A stretch of 64,000 nt of DNA, taken from NCBI GenBank assembly GCA_964019335.1, contig OZ025690.1:372001-436000 (forward strand), in the 5' to 3' direction. Source of the stretch: Diplonema japonicum (Eukaryota > Euglenozoa > Diplonemea > Diplonemida > Diplonemidae). Positions 53,015 through 62,779 of the stretch are shown here, piece after piece. Both the position numbers and the translations under genes were made by a program. The notes below the pieces were generated by a model that saw nothing but the letters and a program-made list of their open reading frames with translations, searched no databases and was not told the origin of the DNA. Numbering within the stretch: the stretch's first letter is position 1; each line of letters starts with the position of its first letter.

Positions 53015-55905
53015 TCAAGGTATGATAAACGACAGGATCATAAAGCGAATCGTCCCTGCCAGTTGAGCATTGTCGGCTGCAGCAGCAGAAGTGACAGTCT
53101 TGGCATTCGTGTCAATAATCAGTTTGGTCAGCGCCTAACAAGTTTTTTTTTTTTTTTTAAATCACATACCCTCATCCCAGCGTACGTAGTGCTCGCCAGC
53201 ACTGTGGACATGTCGTCTTCTACAGAAGAAAGGACATCACACTTCAAGCAACTATTTTTTTTTTTTTTCCCCCTCTTTGTGTACGGTATTATCCCCATAC
53301 TTCTTGACTATCACAGCAATGTTCTCAGGAAGCACCAAACTGTTATCCGCGAAAGAGGAAACCTCGCTGGGCACTGTCTGCAGGCTATTGAACAAAGAAT
53401 CGAACGTTGCCTTTTTTTTTTTTTTTTTCTTTTGTGTTGAATTTCACCTCCTCCCAACACACACCTCGTCTGTCGGCATGCCCTCAAACACCGGTACGCA
53501 CCATTGCATGCAATGCAACGGGACAAACAAGGCCACCTGGTTGTCACTCCCATCCTCTCTCTTGTACCTCATGTCCAGCCTCAGCCGCATGGCAGTAGGG
53601 GCCGTCAAGCGTGTCTTGAACTCCATCACCACAGACCCGCCTGCAGCAAGCTGTGTTTTTCATTATCTCATGTTCACAAGGACACACCTCACGGGGGGGC
53701 TGTGCTGTCAGCTGGTACTCGATGGGTACCATGATCGCGCTGTCGGGTTGCAGCACGCAGTTCTTGGCACCCGCCTGTTGTGCTTTTAAAAAAAAGAAGT
53801 TAGATGGCTACCTGCATGATCCTTGACTCGAGGCTGTCGACTGCCTGCACGGCGGACAAGGTAAGCTGCACGTGACCGTAGGCTATCCCATCGCTGATGG
53901 GGAGCGCAGTCAGCTGTGTCGCCTTCACGTCGAGCACGCCGTTCGCCAGCAGTGTCCCGCCCACCTGACACGACCCCCGCATCCAGGCCTCCTCTACACC
54001 CCCCTCGGCCCACATGCGGTGTGTCCCCACATCCACTGTCTCCGCTGCCACAAAGGTCACCACATCAAACGCAATGTCCTGCATCCCCAGCGGTGCAGGT
54101 CCGGGAGGCGACGGCGACCCGAAGTCCTCACTCGGGAACGACGGCACGTCAAAAGCAGGGGGCTGCTCGGCACTTGTGGGGGAGGGTTCTGCAGGTGCAC
54201 TAAAGGGAGGTGGTTGCTCTGTGGGGGGGAAGGAAGGTGCGGCCTGCTCTGTAGGGAACGCAGGTGGTGCGCCGAATGCAGCCTGCTGTTCGGGTTGCTC
54301 TGACACAGGGAAGGGGGTCTCCATGGGGAAGACAGGTGGGGCATCAAAAGCTGCCTGCTCAGCAGCCGCCACTGGTGGGGCATCAAAAGCTGCCTGCTCC
54401 GAAGGGAATGCAGGTGTATTTGACTCGGTGGGGAATATAGGTGAGTCGAATGCAGTTTGCTCAGCAGGTGTGGTTGTGGGGAATGCCGGCGGTCCATCAA
54501 AGACAGGTGGCTGCTCCTGTGCCGCAGGTGCTGTTGCAGGGAAGCCGAAGGAAGGCGGCGCAGATTGCGCCACAGGCTCCTGCACAGCAGGGTCGGCAAA
54601 GGATGGCCCGCCTACTGCACTGCGCTGCTCGTTGGGGAACGCAGGCTGGTCAAATGTGGACTGGACCACACCCGTGGGTGATGCCTGTGCAGGTGCGGCA
54701 CCGAACAAGGGCGGGGCACTAGAGCTCGGCTGCTCATCTGTAGGCATCGGGAAGAGAGGTGGCTGGTCGGCAGTTGCGACAGCTGGTGCAGGTGGGTCGA
54801 AAGGTGCATCGAACGCGCCGAAAGCAGGCGGCGAGGAGTCGAAGGGGCCTTGGCTGTTGGCAGTGGGAGAGGCTTGAAGGAAGTCAGGCTCGGGGAAGAG
54901 AGAGGGCTGCTGCTCACTACGGGGCTGGCTGCTGGCGGTGGGGGATGCTTGCGGGAAGAGAGACGGTTGTTGCGACGCCTTGCTGGCATCGGTGGGCTGG
55001 TCGAACCCCACCGCAAACTCGGGTTCGAAGGCAGGAGTTGAGAAGTTGGCGTTGGTGGTACTTGAGGGGCCGGTGGGCGGGACGCTGAAGTCTGCCTCCC
55101 ACGACGTTGCAGGGGGCCAGTCCTTCGCCTCACTACCACCACCGGCCCTCAACCTGTTGAGCTCGGTTTTCGTCTCTTCAAGTTCCTGGCGGAGCTGGTC
55201 GCGTTCTTGTGTCAAAACACGGTTTTCTTCAGTCAATTGTGTAACTGTTGTTTGGGAGTTTCTCGCCTCCTCGAGTTGCGACTCAAGCTGCGAGAGTTGC
55301 ATGGCAAACTGCATCTCGTTTTCAGTCATCATTTGCTGCAGCCGCGTGACCTCCTCTTGGCTGGACGAAGAACCTTGGGCAGCGGCTACAGAGGCGGAGG
55401 GTGCTGCAACGGAGGTGTTCTCAGTGGCCCCACCGGAGTAAGGAGCTGACGGAGGAGCTTCAGGCAGGACGAGCCCTGCAGGCACGTAGCCGTCTGGGTG
55501 CATGATGGCATCTAGAAAGCAAGAAGCGTGTTCACCAAGAATTCGGAAATTATGGACGAAACCCTTCACATCAGCAAAGGCATGGTCCTCGGCCCCTTGC
55601 ATGAATTTTGAGATTTGTATTTCGGTCCTTCCAACCTCCTTCAGCTTGCCTTTAGGCTGTGGTTCTCCCAGGATCAACGTTAGGTTCTTTGCCTTCCACA
55701 TCCCGGATTTGTCCTTCTCTAAGTTCGTGGTAAAGACAAGGTCCTCCCTAAACTGCAGCGTTCCATCTTGGCCCATCTCCACTGGTGCGCTAGTCCCGTT
55801 GTTTCCCCCCCTCTTCCAATGCAGTACGTACTGCATTCCCCTTCTGAACACCTGTGACTGCACCGTGGTTATCCTGCCTTCGAATCGGTAAGTTGTCCTT
55901 CCCAT
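53015..55905 (-). CDS. NT-C2 / coiled-coil / Pro-rich / adaptin-ear-like protein, 892 aa, 6 exons
   Basis: Exons: 55905-53812, 53774-53688, 53650-53465, 53410-53301, 53251-53170, 53134-53015; frame is kept throughout. Residues 1-150 resemble the NT-C2 domain of EEIG1/EHBP1 (RTTYRFEGRITTVQSQVFRRG, then EVGRTEIQISKFM). About 180-250 are a coiled coil. About 255-590 are a Pro/Ala/Phe-rich low-complexity region with many FDAPP/PAFP-type motifs. The end (about 605-892) is a two-part appendage like that of the AP-2 alpha subunit: a beta-sandwich (AIMVPIEYQLTAQ, then TAMRLRLDMRYKRED) and a platform (VALFVPLHCMQWCVPVFEG). NT-C2 proteins link membranes to actin, and ears bind endocytic motifs, so an endocytic linker is inferred. 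The ear call rests on layout and needs a profile search. Confidence 0.7.
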
Positions 55906-56683
55906 TTTTTTTTCTCTTTTTTTTTTTTTAAAGTTTGTGTGTGTGGGAGCGGGGTCCCCCTCTCTCCTTGGGTGAGGTTATTATTTTTTTTTGTTTTTTT
56001 TGGAGGGGGAGCGAAGGAAAAAAAATAAAGCAGAGGGGAGGTTTATTTAGGGAGAGGTGGAAAAGAAAAGGGGAAAAAAAAAAAGAGAGAAAAAAAATAT
56101 CACTATTGATGGATGGTGAAGGGAGGGGAAGTATTGGTAATGATCCGATCCCCCCCCACACACGGTAAAAAAAAAAAAAGGAAGAAGAAATGTAGGCGAG
56201 GCGAAAAAAAATACAGTTTTTTTCTTTTCTTTTTTTTTTTTTTTTTTTTTCCAGAAAGGAGCAAGAAGGACGGTGAGAAATCATAAATAAAGAGAAAAAA
56301 TTTTTTATTTGGGATAAAAAAGAAAGACAAGAAAAGAAAAGAAAGAAGAAAAAAAAAAAATATATGAGTTAAAGGAGGCCGGTGTTGGCGGCGCCCTGCA
56401 CAAGAACTGTCTACTTGATTACAGGGGGCGCGCCGCGGCCGAGTTGTAGCTTCTTCTGCGTTCCGCGTCGTGTCCTTAATGCGTGCGGTGTGCAGCTCAA
56501 CCCCAGCCGGTGCGTCCCGGGTAACCAAGCTCTACTTTTTTTTTTTTGTTGACATAACCCTCTCCTGATGTACCTCTTAAAAGAAAAAGAAAATCGACTG
56601 ACGCAGTCGTTGCTGTTTTCTGTTTTTGCTTTTTTTGTTGTCGGCTTGTCTTACGAAATGAAGACCAGACGCTTCTTTGTCGT

Positions 56684-56716
<33 letters not shown>

Positions 56717-57092
56717 CTACCTTCACAGCAATGTGTCGTTCTTTTTTTTCGTAAGGAAGAGAGTGGTGTGCCACATTAGAATTTGTAGTTTTTTTTTTTT
56801 TTTTAATCTTTTTTTTTTGATGTGAGAGAGCCGAAAAAAAAAAAAAAAAAAGGGACCGGTTTCAATTCCCGTTGGTATAATATATAAAAGGTTCAAAATT
56901 CAAAAAAAAAAAAAAAAAAAAAAGTAAAGAAAAAAAAATGGAATATAAATGTTGATACGATAGAGGGGGAAAAAATCTTTTTTTGATGAAATTGACTGAA
57001 TATATAGGGGAGAGGGTGAAGCCCCTCTGCCCGCCCCCCCTCTCTTTGGTTTCTGAAGACCCCCCCTTTTTCTCCGAATAAGGCCTCAATAA

Positions 57093-57133
<41 letters not shown>

Positions 57134-57371
57134 GCAGTTGTACACCAGGAGTTAAAAACCAGTTTGGGTGCATAACACCCCGTGTTTTTTTGCATTTTAT
57201 TGGGGGGGGGTGAAAGGGAGTACAAAGACGAATTGTCGAAAAATGAAGAGAAACGGAAATGCGTATTTCTTTTTTTTTTTTTTTTTTTTTTTTCAAATAC
57301 TGTAAATCGGGAAAAAAAAAAATGTCCGGACCTAAGAACACCCTGGCCTGACAAATCTTTGGACGTGCCGG

Positions 57372-57413
<42 letters not shown>

Positions 57414-57540
57414 GTTCTTTTTACCGATTGGGGGTACTTAAGGAACTGCTTTTGTAAGACCCGGCACTTTTTTTTTTTTTAAATTTTTTTTTTATTTTTA
57501 TTTAATTCCGAGCAGCTCTCTCAAAGAATTTAGGCCGGAA
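55906..57540. other. Intergenic, homopolymers, one G+C-rich island
   Basis: A, T, C and G runs. The island at 56375-56530 is described separately. No supported gene. Confidence 0.6.
56375..56530. ncRNA. G+C-rich island with hairpin; RNA gene or gene fragment
   Basis: Balanced, G+C-rich sequence in an A/T desert. GGCGCCCTG pairs with CAGGGGGCGC around a 23-nt loop. Reading frames on both strands are short, start at non-ATG codons or run into homopolymers, so coding is not supported. Confidence 0.3.
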
Positions 57541-58159
57541 GATATAAATCAGGTTTCACTTTATTTCACGGGCGTGAAATAAAGTATCTGATTTTTTTCC
57601 TCATGTATTTAAGCCAACGTTGCTGGGTTTGCTGGGCGTGAAAATCAGGTACTTTATTTCACACCCACAGTCATTTCTAGCAAAATGGGAAGAAAACCGA
57701 AGGCGACCGGGAAGCGAGCCAAGGGCATCAGCCTCGAGAAGAGGCCAAAGCTGTGATGGAAGACACGCTTCCAACGGCAAGCAAAATAGCCTACAAGAAG
57801 GAGTGGGAGAGGTTTTGCACCTACCACTCGATCAAACCCACGCCCCTTCAGCCCTGCCCCCTTCGACACAGCCCACTTCTTCAGCAGTGCACAGAATCAC
57901 GTTTGACATAAACGTCAACATCATTTCGCCTAATTGATCATACCAAACCCAGTACCGTGTTCAATAAAGACTCGCGCATTGCGCCAGCGAAGCCACACTT
58001 AGCACCTAATTTCTTTTCGAGAGCAGCTCATCATTAAATAAAATCCAGTATTGAATAAAATCAGAGCATGATTTCACTCGCGAAGTAAAATCACTCGTCA
58101 AAAATGGGACCCCACAAGTGAAATCAGGCTATCTGATTTTCATTTAATAAATAGCTATT
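57541..58159 (+). mobile_element. Hairpin-ended element, copy 4, with a decayed tyrosine-recombinase-like fragment
   Basis: The left end is a large hairpin: AAATCAG/CTGATTT enclosing ACTTTATTTCACG/CGTGAAATAAAGT. The right end is TGAAATCAG/CTGATTTTCA followed by AATAAATAGCTATT, the ending shared with the other family members, then a T-run. Inside, ATG 57756 opens 51 codons containing TASKIAYKKEWERFCTYHSI. This resembles the N-terminal core-binding helices of tyrosine recombinases (Crypton/phage integrase type) and then loses frame. It is probably a non-autonomous remnant of a recombinase-encoding element. The left limit is approximate. Confidence 0.55.
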
Positions 58160-58853
58160 TTTTTTTTCTTTTTTTTTTTTACAGCATTTAAGTTTTTCAA
58201 ATTGGTATTCTTCTTCTTTTTATTTTTTTTCCTTTCCCCCCCCTTTTTTTTCCCGTAAATAATATAAAAGAAAAAAAGTTCGTTTTCTGGGGGGGGGGGA
58301 AGGGGGTGTTATTTTCATTTTTTTTTGAATTCCTTTTTCGCTTCTCATTTCAGCTGGGCTGAAAGGGGAGAGAATCAGGCAGAAAAATTTGCTATTTTTT
58401 TGTAGGTGGTGGGGGGAAGTTGATGAAGAGAAGGAAAAAAAAAAGTTGCGATCAATGATCCAAGGGCACGATTCTCAAGTTAAGTATTCATTCAGAATTT
58501 TGTGCTTCATGTTAAGCGGGGAGGGGGGTAAATGAAAGGACATTGAGATTCCAAGAGGGTGCTAAGAAAGAAAAAAAAAATCAGGGATTACGTTGGAGGG
58601 GAAGGGAGGAGAAAAAGCGTGTCCACAAACCTCTTTTTCAGTTTCTTTTTTTTTTTCTTTTCTTTTCTCGAAACTTACTTTCTAGATTGAGGCGGGAGCA
58701 CAAAGAAAAAAAAAAAAAAAAAAGAAAGCAGGGGCCCCATACATTTCAGGGGGTTTAAGCTTTTTCTTTTTTTTTGATAATTTTCTTTTTTTTTATTGGT
58801 ACACAATTAGCAGGGCGGGGATTTAAAAAAAAAAAAAAAAAAAAAAACAACTT
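58160..58853. other. Spacer between two mobile elements
   Basis: Homopolymers and G-rich stretches; no gene is seen. Confidence 0.55.
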
Positions 58854-59534
58854 TTATTTCACTCTTCAGAAATTACTTCACGCACTGGGGGGCCCATTAC
58901 TTCACGCTAAATTTCATTACTTCACGGTGAAATAATGGCCTGTTTTCCGTGAAATAATAGGGGGTTTCCGGTAAATAATATGCCTCAGTAGGCCAATTTT
59001 TGCCTCGGTTCGGTTCCCAGTGGGGCTACTTTTTCCTCTCAGTTTGCTAATTTCCCCCAGGCTCAGCTCAATTGGCCAACTTTTGCCTCGGCTCAGTTCC
59101 AAGTTGGACTACTTTTTCCTCCCAATTTGCCCACTTTTGGCTTGGCCTTGTTCCCAGTTTCTGGGGTAACTCTTCTGTGGGTAAGGGTAACTTAGTCAGC
59201 TTACCCAAGCTCCCCAAAAGACTTCAAAATACCGAAGGAGCAGAAAAAAAGGAGCCAGCGGCCGCGCTAGGTATGGGAAGGCCTGATTAGAGATGGTGAC
59301 AGTGGCAATGCCAGCGACAGCGGCAGCTCTTAGTCAACAAAAGGAGGAAAAACAACTTGTATTGTAACCTTTGTAACCCCTCTCTTGTTGTACCCCTTGT
59401 CACCCTGTTGTGCCCCTCGTGGTGAAGTAATTTCAGAGTGTCGTGAAATAAAACCACTTACCTACCGCCAAGTAATGCTTTACCGACCTCGAGGTAACGG
59501 TAAAGTCATTACTTGTTGGCAGTAAATAGCTATT
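58854..59534. mobile_element. Hairpin-ended non-autonomous element, copy 5 (681 bp, twin of 37679-38359)
   Basis: Start TTATTTCACTCTTCAG, end AAATAGCTATT, followed by a T-run. Same length and, as far as read, the same sequence as 37679-38359 over the full element; flanks differ completely (A-run plus CAACTT on the left here). This defines both ends to the base and shows recent transposition. The same internal tandem repeats and subterminal stem are present. Confidence 0.85.
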
Positions 59535-59574
59535 TTTTTTTCGTTATAGTATCATATGCTGTACCCGTTTGTCC

Positions 59575-59614
<40 letters not shown>

Positions 59615-60464
59615 CCCGTAACCGAGGCTACAATTCCACAGGGAGGACATTTCTGGTTTATCCTCTCCCCTAGAGGGTAACAGCAGACGAGGGGTTTTCT
59701 TCCTACATGTGTTTTTTTTTTTTTTTTTTTTTTTTTCTTTTTTTTTAAAGTAGCTACATGATTCTTTTTTTTCATCTAGAAAAAAAAAGGGGGGTGTGAT
59801 TTACCCTTCAATAGGTGTGAAGGGGGAAGACTCAAAGAAACAAATGTGTCAATGATAGAAAAACCAGCTTCTTTTCAAAGAAGAGGGCTAACAAAGAAAA
59901 ATAATTTCCTTCCCCTCCCCTTTTTTTTTTCTTCTCTCTATGGCCTCTATGGCAATGAAGGAGAACTGAGAGGGGAACACAACAACAAAAAAAATAAACA
60001 CACACACACTGGTATTTCCTTTTTTTTTTCTCTTTTTTTTTTCCCCCCCCAAGGAAGAACAAAACTATGTGATGGGGGCGTTCTCTTTTTTTTCCCCTAA
60101 ACGCTCCTCTCGTTATTTGACGGCAAAAAAAAAAAATCTACCACACACAAAAATTAAAAGAAGTCACGCTCGGCAAAAAAAAAAAAAAAAAAAAAAAACA
60201 AAAAAAAAAAACCTATATATAGTGCGGGTCAAACCGGATGGGGGGGGAGAATGAAGAAAAAAAAGAAAGAAAAAAAGAACAAGAAAAATGTGCGCGCTAA
60301 TTTGAACGGAAATCTGATTCATGAAGGTGAGGAGGGGGAAAGGAGGGGGGGGGTACGGGCGCGGGCGTCACTGTGATCGCTTCCCTTGTGTGCTAGAAAG
60401 TATCAAAATATGTTAAACTAAAAAACACGTCACAAAAGGCAAATAAAACTCGATTTAAAAAAGG

Positions 60465-60565
60465 GTGCTGGACGCAACTTCCAATAACAGGCCTGCATCC
60501 GAGCACAGACTCAAGTGAACGGTGGAGACTTTTGAGGCGAGCAATTCCACCTTGTGCCGTGCAAC
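60465..60565. ncRNA. Structured island 5, two-hairpin small RNA candidate
   Basis: On the minus strand: GGTGGA/TCCACC, then GTGCT(c)GGATGCA with TGCGTCCAGCAC (12 pairs, one bulge), then CCTTTTTT, like a Pol III terminator. A two-hairpin plan recalls H/ACA RNAs, but clear H and ACA boxes are not seen. Confidence 0.35.
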
Positions 60566-60582
60566 AAAAAAAAAATTCCATT

Positions 60583-60616
<34 letters not shown>

Positions 60617-60833
60617 CCCTCAAAAGAATGACTACGTGAGTTAAAACACAACAAGTAAAAACAAAAAGAAATAAAAAAGAGAAAAAAAAAAAAAAGAAAA
60701 ATCACTCAGGACTAGAAAGGTAGTTAATGAAACTTCACGCCCCTTCCCCTCCATTTTTTTTTTTTAATTCTTTTTTTCAAACCAAAAAAGGGTGGAAGGA
60801 AGAGGAGGAAAAGTTGAAAAGATAAGAAAAAAA

Positions 60834-60870
60834 TTCACTAATAGGAACGAAGTGGTTAGCAACGGCCCGC
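60834..60870. repeat. Short dispersed repeat SR, copy 3
   Basis: Same unit as at 38834 and 42351 but lacking TG near the start (TTCACTAATAGGAACG). Preceded by an A-run. Confidence 0.75.
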
Positions 60871-61239
60871 AAGAAAAGAAGCAAATATCACACAAAACAA
60901 CAACAAAAAAAAAGAAGAAAGAACGAAAAACATTTCTCCCCCCCCCATTTTTTTTTTCTCCAATATGATTTTTGTCCTTTATTTGCCAAGACAAAAAAAG
61001 AGGGGGGGAAGAAGAAGAGAAAGAAGAAGAACAGAAGAAAAAGAAAAAACGAATTTACCGCAATTTGCCTTGTCAGAAAAACAATTTTCCGCAATGCCCC
61101 CCGTCCTCCTGTCTTTCATTTTTACTTCTTCTTTTTTTTTAAATCTCTTCCCCCCCCCAAAAAAAATAAGAATAAAAAAATAGATTGTTCACAATTAATC
61201 GGGATTTTCTTTTTTTTTTTTAAAGTGGTGCAGGATCCC

Positions 61240-61288
<49 letters not shown>

Positions 61289-61439
61289 TTAGCAAACACG
61301 CATTGCTACCTTCCCATATAAGGGGGGCAACAAACAGGGAAGCAGAGGGGGGATTTAGGCAGAGGGAAATAAACTCAGAAAACAAAATAAGGCGAGATTT
61401 TTGAGAAACTACATATAAACACGAAAAAAAAAGGGGGGG

Positions 61440-61640
61440 GGGAAGAGAACTTTCCGCAACGTATCTCTAAAGGTTGTCCAGCTCGTCCGGACGAGGCCTA
61501 AAGGGTCCAAGGACCGACAGAGGCAACTCGTTGCAGTAGAAAAGAAGAATGACTTTGGTTGCTTGTCAACCGCCTGGCGTACAAGCAACTGGAAACTGGC
61601 AACCAACTCGAGATATGATGCATCAAAAGAAGAGGGGAAG
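61440..61640. ncRNA. Structured island 6, possible RNA or old element
   Basis: Contains the perfect palindrome CTCGTCCGGACGAG, GGTCC/GGACC, GCAAC/GTTGC and GTTGCTTGT/ACAAGCAAC. Composition differs sharply from the flanks. A minus-strand frame exists but starts at a non-ATG codon in this reading. Confidence 0.3.
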
Positions 61641-62737
61641 TACGCGGGAAAAAAAAAAAAAAAAAGAGAAAAAAAAAGATTTCTGTCCCCCCAAGACGAC
61701 CATCCACTGATGGGGGCAATGGGGTCCTATTTTTTTATTAGGGAAGGGAAAAAGAACAAAAAAAAAGGGGGGAAATAAAAAAAAAAGAAAAGAAAACCTC
61801 TGTATGTGTTTTAGCACAACCCTGCTTTTGTGGTTTCTTTTTTTTTTTTTTCCCCTCTCTTTCTTTCCCTTTTTTTTTTTCTCTCCTTCTCCCCCTTCTA
61901 TCCTCTTTTAAAAAAAAGAAGAGAGGGAAGAACGAGGGGGAAAAAAAAAAAAGAGGGGGAAAAAAAAAAGAAGGAAAAAAAAAGAGGGGAAAATGTGAAG
62001 TGGAAGGCTGCCTGTTCAACAAAGAACGGGGCACATGCACCATTTTTCTTTTGTGTTTGTTGTTGCTTTTCTCTTATGGTTTTTTTTGGGGGGGGTGGGG
62101 GCGAAACTATTTTCGAAAAAAAAAGAAGAAGAAAAGCATTTAAAGGTATAGTTGCGTCCATGTATGGAGGCCTGTAGGCCTATGTTTCTCCTTTTTTTAG
62201 CATTTCTTTTTTTTTTTCTTTCTGTATTGACTTTCTTAAGGGGGAGAATGCCCGCCCCAGAAAATAAAAAGGGGGGGGTACACTTTCTTTTTCATTCTTT
62301 CTTTTTTTTCCCTTTTTTTTTCTTCTCATTCAAAAAAGTGCTTTGATCCTTGAGGCAGAAGTTGCCTACTGTCTAGTTTTTTTTTCTTCTTTCTTACATT
62401 TGCCTTCAACCAGCTAAGGTATTATGAGCAAATCTTTGTGTAGTTTCTGCATTTTTTGAGGAAACTTATTTATATTTCCACATCACTGCCCATATACAAA
62501 CGTTTTTTTTTTCCCTTTTTTTTTGTTTTTTCATTTCATTCTTAAATCAAGAATCTTTTTTTTTGGGGGGGGAAACCCAATCACAAATTTTTTTTCCACA
62601 TTTTTTTTTTTTGTTGTGCTTTAATATCAAGAAACGCAATTGTAGTTGGGGCAGGCAAGGAACACTTTAAAAAGAAAAAAAAAGATTAGAAAAAAAAAAA
62701 AAAACAAGAAAAAGATAAGTTAAGCGTGAAGGAGAGG

Positions 62738-62779
<42 letters not shown>

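Noticed and set aside
56103-56528. Minus-strand frame over the G+C-rich island
   Set aside because: The first codon is TTG and the second half is poly-F/S from a T-run. The only upstream ATG (56556) hits a stop after the A-run.
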